This document shows, in pieces, positions 22,719 to 25,985 of a stretch of DNA of 25,985 nucleotides. Source of the DNA: JBFJVZ01 sp041623895 (lineage in GTDB: Bacteria > Planctomycetota > Planctomycetia > Pirellulales > Pirellulaceae); contig JBFJVZ010000053.1 of the NCBI GenBank assembly GCA_041623895.1, positions 1 to 25,985 on the forward strand, given 5' to 3'. Position 1 is the first letter of the stretch. Each line of letters starts with the position of its first letter. The notes under the pieces were generated by a model. The model had not been told where the DNA came from. It saw nothing but the letters and a program-made list of their open reading frames with translations, and did no database searches. A program made the position numbers and the translations under genes.

Positions 22719-22760
22719 GGATCAGGGCTTCTCAGGATCAGGGCTTCTCAGAGTCAGGGC
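22719..22760. repeat. 16-nt tandem repeat (about 2.6 copies) at the MazG gene end
   Basis: Units GGATCAGGGCTTCTCA at 22719-22734 and 22735-22750 are identical; a partial third unit (GAGTCAGGGC) continues to 22760. The MazG TGA stop (22738-22740) lies in the second unit, so repeat changes could alter the C terminus. Confidence 0.9.
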
Positions 22761-23058
22761 ACTCGCACACCAGCCGACCACAGCCCGGACATCCTTCTCC
22801 GTATTTTGCTTTCAAGGCCGCGTTCAGGTCCACATCGGCGACATTGGCAATCGTGGCCAGCCAGGCAATCACGTCGGCAAACTCCTCCGCAAGATTGTCC
22901 CGATCGTTGCCCCTGAGTGCCGAGGCTAATTCTCCAATTTCCTCCATCAGCCACATGAACGTTCCGTCCACACCCCGGGCCACATCCTTTTCGAAGTACA
23001 TACGACGGATATGTCGCTGAAGATCGGCGAAAGATAGTTCGTCGGTGGGTGCTGTCAT
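22738..23058 (-). CDS. MazG-like nucleotide pyrophosphohydrolase with Cys-rich tail
   Basis: The 106-residue protein has the single MazG-type helical domain. Metal-binding motifs are WLMEEIGELASAL (Glu39, Glu40, Glu43) and AEEFADVIAWLATIANVADVDL (Glu58, Glu59, Asp62). Such enzymes hydrolyse NTPs or modified nucleotides to NMP and pyrophosphate, as a house-cleaning function. The C-terminal tail GCPGCGRLVCEC carries four cysteines (90, 93, 98, 100) in a C-x2-C-x4-C-x-C pattern that could bind zinc. An in-frame start 33 codons upstream (23157) exists, but that extension shows no homology pattern; the ATG at 23058 is preferred. First gene of a probable operon with the membrane protein and ABC ATPase; a functional link is unclear. 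Confidence 0.85.
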   Translation of the reverse strand: MTAPTDELSFADLQRHIRRMYFEKDVARGVDGTFMWLMEEIGELASALRGNDRDNLAEEFADVIAWLATIANVADVDLNAALKAKYGEGCPGCGRLVCECPDSEKP

Positions 23059-23264
23059 CGGCACAGTGGCGTAAAATCGATAGAGGACGCGGCTTGATCG
23101 AGTATGCAGAATTGTAGTCACGTACGGCAGCCACGCGACGGTGGGTAAATTGAGCAAGATTTGCCTTTTTTCTGCCGTTGCGAGACCGCGGGAGGCTTGT
23201 ATCGTCGATCAGCTGCAACATTTCGTTGTAAAACAGTACAGTGGTGGACGCGGTTTGGTTTTGA

Positions 23265-24509
23265 TTGTGTTCTCGTTTGATCATAGTTTCCTTGACTGAT
23301 TTGCCAGCTCACGAGGCGTCATCCGAACTCTCTGGCTACCAAGCGGAGCTTGAAAGCGTTGCTGGGGAGACCATCGATGTCCGGACCGCAGCGGAAAGCG
23401 AGCAACCTTTTCATCATTACCCCTTCTATGCACCCAGGTTCTGGCATGGAATGCGACCGCGGACCTGGGTCAGACTGCTGCGACGCGGTCGGTTCCGAGT
23501 CGATATCAGGCGGTTCCACCACGTGTTGGCCGTTAGCGCGGCGACACCCTTCAACACGACGCTGGCCTGGTTGCAACAGCTGGTTTTTGGTCGTCAACTG
23601 GCTGCCGCCGAATTACATGGGCCGCCGGTGTTCATCATCGGCCATTGGCGGAGCGGAACGACGCTGCTTCACGAGCTGATGGTTCGTGACGAACGGCTAA
23701 GCAGCCCCTCAACCTTTCAATGTTTCGCTCCGCATCATTTCTTGATTTCAGAATGGGCGTTTCGCCGCTTCGGCAATTGGATGCTTCCTAGTAAACGTCC
23801 CATGGACAACATGGCTACCGGCTGGGACCGTCCGCAAGAAGACGAATTCGCGTTGCTGAATCTGGGAATGCCATCCCCTTATCGACGAATCGCGTTTCCG
23901 AACCAAGGGCCGGTTGATATGGAGTACTTGGATTTTGACGGTTTGCCACGGAAAGATATTGATGACTGGCTCGCACACTTGAAAACGTTTCTACTTGCCG
24001 TCAGTATTGCCACCGGTCGGCCGTTGGTTATCAAGAGCCCCACGCATACCGGTAGGATTGGCGAACTCTCACGAGCCTTCCCCGATGCTCGATTCATTCA
24101 CATGACGCGTAACCCACGCGAATTGTTTTCCTCGACTTGTCGTCTCTGGCGGAGCTTGGATAACGTCCAAGCGCTGCAAGTTCCCGCCGACGTCGATTAT
24201 GAGTCGTACGTCACCGCGTGCTATCGGCGGATGTACACCGCGTTTGAAAGGGACCGCCAGTCGATTGAACCGCATCGGTTGATCGATGTACGGTACGAGG
24301 ACATCAAGGCCAACCCAGTGGCCTGTCTCAGTAAGATCTACGAGACGTTGCGGTTAAGCGACTTTGAGACCGTCAGGCCAGCCATCGAGCACTGGGCCCA
24401 AACAGAACATCGCGAATATCAACCAAATCGACATCAACGCCGACCTGATCAAGAAGACCTGATCGTGGCGGCGTGGCATGATTACTTTGAACGTTACGGA
24501 TACCAGTAG
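23265..24509 (+). CDS. Sulfotransferase (Sulfotransferase_3-type)
   Basis: The 414-residue protein is a PAPS-dependent sulfotransferase, moving a sulfuryl group onto a hydroxyl or amine of a glycan, lipid or small molecule. The 5'-phosphosulfate-binding loop is IGHWRSGTTLLHELM (125-139); the 3'-phosphate-binding segment is RFIHMTRNPRELFSSTCRLW. VIKSPTHTGRI is a further family motif. The start is uncertain: the first usable codon is TTG at 23265, with more TTG codons just after, while the first in-frame ATG lies within the conserved FWHGMRP segment and would be too late. No Shine-Dalgarno sequence is clear. The gene is divergent from the MazG gene and is followed after 12 nt by a DUF1080 lipoprotein gene, so the two are co-transcribed. 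The acceptor is unknown. Confidence 0.88.
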   Translation: MCSRLIIVSLTDLPAHEASSELSGYQAELESVAGETIDVRTAAESEQPFHHYPFYAPRFWHGMRPRTWVRLLRRGRFRVDIRRFHHVLAVSAATPFNTTLAWLQQLVFGRQLAAAELHGPPVFIIGHWRSGTTLLHELMVRDERLSSPSTFQCFAPHHFLISEWAFRRFGNWMLPSKRPMDNMATGWDRPQEDEFALLNLGMPSPYRRIAFPNQGPVDMEYLDFDGLPRKDIDDWLAHLKTFLLAVSIATGRPLVIKSPTHTGRIGELSRAFPDARFIHMTRNPRELFSSTCRLWRSLDNVQALQVPADVDYESYVTACYRRMYTAFERDRQSIEPHRLIDVRYEDIKANPVACLSKIYETLRLSDFETVRPAIEHWAQTEHREYQPNRHQRRPDQEDLIVAAWHDYFERYGYQ

Positions 24510-24510
24510 T

Positions 24511-24514
24511 GGAG
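24511..24514 (+). promoter_or_regulatory. Ribosome binding site of the DUF1080 lipoprotein
   Basis: GGAG stands 7 nt before the ATG at 24522, one of the few strong Shine-Dalgarno sequences in the window. It begins one base after the sulfotransferase stop codon. Confidence 0.65.
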
Positions 24515-24521
24515 CATTCCC

Positions 24522-25805
24522 ATGAATGCGCGATTTGCTCGAAAAACACTGACCTTCTGCCTGGTAGCCGCAGTTCTGGCTGCCAGCGGTTGCGGAAAAA
24601 AACCGGCGAACGAACCAACGCCTGATGTGGCGGAGAGAAAAACCAGTGTCGCCGGCGACGAAGTTGGTCCCAAAGCTTTTGAGGCCAATGCCCAACAGCT
24701 TTTGGCGGCCCGCCTGGACACCGACCAGGCCTCCGAGGGTTGGATCCGGCTGTTCGATGGACACACACTATTTGGCTGGGAGATCACGGGCAACGCGAAT
24801 TGGCATGTCGAAGACGGAACCATCGTGGTCGATCGCGGCGAAAAGTGTTTCCTGTGCACTTCGGCGGTTTGGCAAGATTACGAACTGACCCTGGAGTTTA
24901 ATGCCGACGAAGATACCAACAGCGGCGTTTTCGTGCGCACGCCGATGGAACCGGAAGATCCCGCCATCGATTGCTACGAGATCAACATTGCCCCGGACGA
25001 TAATCCATTTCCGACCGCCAGCATCGTCAAACGTCAAAAGGTCGACGAGGATGCACCCGCGCAAACTTTTCGCGAGTGGCGGCGGATGAACATTCGTGTC
25101 CAAGGCAAAGACGTCACGGTCAGTTTGGACGATCAGGTGGTTTGCCAGTACAGCGACCCCATCGGCCTGGCGGCTCATCGGATCGCCCTGCAACACAACA
25201 GCGGGCGGGTTGCGTTTCGAGATCTGCGGCTAAAGCCGCTGGGACTCAAGTCACTGTTGGATGCCGAGCTTTCCGTCTGGAAAAAGTATCCGGACATGCC
25301 GGGCGAGTTCACGACAACGGACGATGGTTGGCTGCACGTCAAAGGCGGCAAGACGCAGCTGGAAAGCCAATCATCGTACGATGATTTTGTCTTGCTGGCG
25401 GAATACAAAATGGACGATGCCAAGATGAATTCGGGAATCTTTTTTCGTTGCATTCCAGGCGACGTGATGATGGGATACGAGTGCCAGATCAGCAATGAAA
25501 TGGTTGACAACAACCCACTTGCCCCGGCCGATTGCGGCAGCGGTGGCATCTTCCGCCGACAAGATGCCCGCATCGTCGCCGGTCAGCCCGGCAGTTGGGC
25601 AACGGTGGTCCTGGTCGCGCGGGGCCCGCACTTTGCCGCCTGGGTCAACGGCGTCCAGGTCAGTGATGTGGTCGACGCTCGTGAGCCGCACGAGAATCCC
25701 AGAAAAGGGCTTCGTTTGGATGCCGGGACCTTGATGATCCAAGGACACGACGAAAACACCGACGCGCTGTACCGACAGCTAAGCATCGCGCCGATCACAC
25801 GCTAA
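24522..25805 (+). CDS. Lipoprotein with two DUF1080 (3-keto-disaccharide hydrolase-like) domains
   Basis: The 427-residue protein has a lipoprotein signal peptide with lipobox LAASGC (Cys24), so it should be lipid-anchored outside the inner membrane. Two DUF1080 domains follow: about 72-240 (WIRLFDGHTLFGWEITGNANWHVE split around 73-97, NSGVFVRTP, RVAFRDLRLKPL) and about 245-425 (SGIFFRCIPG, YECQIS, GLRLDAGTLMIQGHDENTD). DUF1080 is a jelly-roll fold linked to 3-keto-glycoside hydrolysis and is greatly expanded in planctomycetes. It is translationally close to the upstream sulfotransferase, which hints at a common glycan substrate (inference). Catalytic residues were not assigned, so activity could be lost in either domain. 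Confidence 0.9.
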   Translation: MNARFARKTLTFCLVAAVLAASGCGKKPANEPTPDVAERKTSVAGDEVGPKAFEANAQQLLAARLDTDQASEGWIRLFDGHTLFGWEITGNANWHVEDGTIVVDRGEKCFLCTSAVWQDYELTLEFNADEDTNSGVFVRTPMEPEDPAIDCYEINIAPDDNPFPTASIVKRQKVDEDAPAQTFREWRRMNIRVQGKDVTVSLDDQVVCQYSDPIGLAAHRIALQHNSGRVAFRDLRLKPLGLKSLLDAELSVWKKYPDMPGEFTTTDDGWLHVKGGKTQLESQSSYDDFVLLAEYKMDDAKMNSGIFFRCIPGDVMMGYECQISNEMVDNNPLAPADCGSGGIFRRQDARIVAGQPGSWATVVLVARGPHFAAWVNGVQVSDVVDAREPHENPRKGLRLDAGTLMIQGHDENTDALYRQLSIAPITR

Positions 25806-25918
25806 GTCGGTCTGGCTGAGTGACTTAGCGCCAGGTTATTGCGGCACAAGACAAACAGACCGTGCGCTAACGAGCGCGTCCCGCTTAGGGGTAGTCCTGC
25901 GACTCCGTTGGAAGGGCA

Positions 25919-25935
25919 TTGCGGCTTTGCCGCAA
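25919..25935. terminator. Hairpin after the lipoprotein gene
   Basis: Stem TTGCGGC/GCCGCAA with loop TTT is perfect over 7 bp. It stands about 115 nt past the lipoprotein stop and is followed by AAAA rather than T, so it is better placed to end minus-strand transcription or to be part of an intergenic repeat. A second small hairpin, GCGCT-AACG-AGCGC, is at 25864-25877. Confidence 0.4.
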
Positions 25936-25944
25936 AACAGATAC

Positions 25945-25985
25945 CTAGAGCATTTTTAGATATCTCGTAGGCCAGGACTTGTCCT
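25945..25985. repeat. Palindromic intergenic element, copy cut by the window edge
   Basis: It starts CTAGAGCATTTTTAGA and runs into GTAGGCCAGGACTTGTCCT. It matches the minus strand of 8772-8732 at 38 of 41 positions. The right half, including the second palindrome arm, should lie beyond the window. Confidence 0.85.

Overview
The window looks like a chromosomal segment of a planctomycete of the Pirellulaceae (Rhodopirellula / Novipirellula / Rubripirellula type). This is inferred from moderate-to-high GC, dispersed short operons on both strands with many non-ATG starts, a lipoprotein with two DUF1080 domains, a Sulfotransferase_3-type enzyme, an Hsp70/DUF2760 cluster, a GYF_2 (DUF4339) protein, a response regulator with an N-terminal excisionase-type helix-turn-helix, and intergenic palindromic repeats. 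No rRNA, tRNA, CRISPR array, transposase or phage gene was seen.

Layout, left to right. 1-2111: a two-gene minus-strand signalling operon (HTH-REC regulator, then a soluble histidine kinase 2 nt downstream). 2536-4353: mnmG (tRNA wobble-uridine modification), minus. 4624-6648: a secreted protein built from a duplicated two-domain module, plus. 6743-8615: two divergent acyltransferases, a PlsC-type enzyme (minus) and a glycerol-3-phosphate acyltransferase-like protein (plus), suggesting phospholipid synthesis. 8769-14096: a minus-strand cluster of a DUF2760 protein, a short Hsp70 and a long Hsp70 with a ~325-residue C-terminal extension. 14214-17099: a large PAS-PAS hybrid sensor kinase with two receiver domains and an HPt domain, upstream on the same strand. 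17339-18388: holA (DNA polymerase III delta), plus. 18399-19133: GYF_2 domain plus a long regular heptad coiled coil, minus. 19367-23058: minus-strand run of a MazG-like pyrophosphohydrolase, a large membrane-anchored protein and an ABC ATPase. 23265-25805: plus-strand sulfotransferase and DUF1080 lipoprotein pair.

How the genes relate. The best candidate for a little-described system is the Hsp70-Hsp70-DUF2760 cluster. Both Hsp70s keep the ATPase motifs but are divergent and paralogous. No J-protein or GrpE lies beside them, so the DUF2760 protein could be a dedicated partner (inference). The ABC ATPase and the membrane protein upstream of it probably form one machine. The sulfotransferase and DUF1080 protein may act on a common sulfated glycan or glycoside (inference).

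Two kinds of repeat recur. First, a palindromic intergenic element (AGAGCATTTT box plus CCAGGAC/GTCCTGG palindromes) lies at the end of the Hsp70 operon and again at the right edge of the window, with half-boxes at 7633-7694. Second, about nine short tandem duplications (15-23 nt, 2-3 copies) are scattered in coding sequence, at gene ends and in spacers, including two that contain a stop codon. Functional calls rest on motif recognition by eye; no database search was possible.
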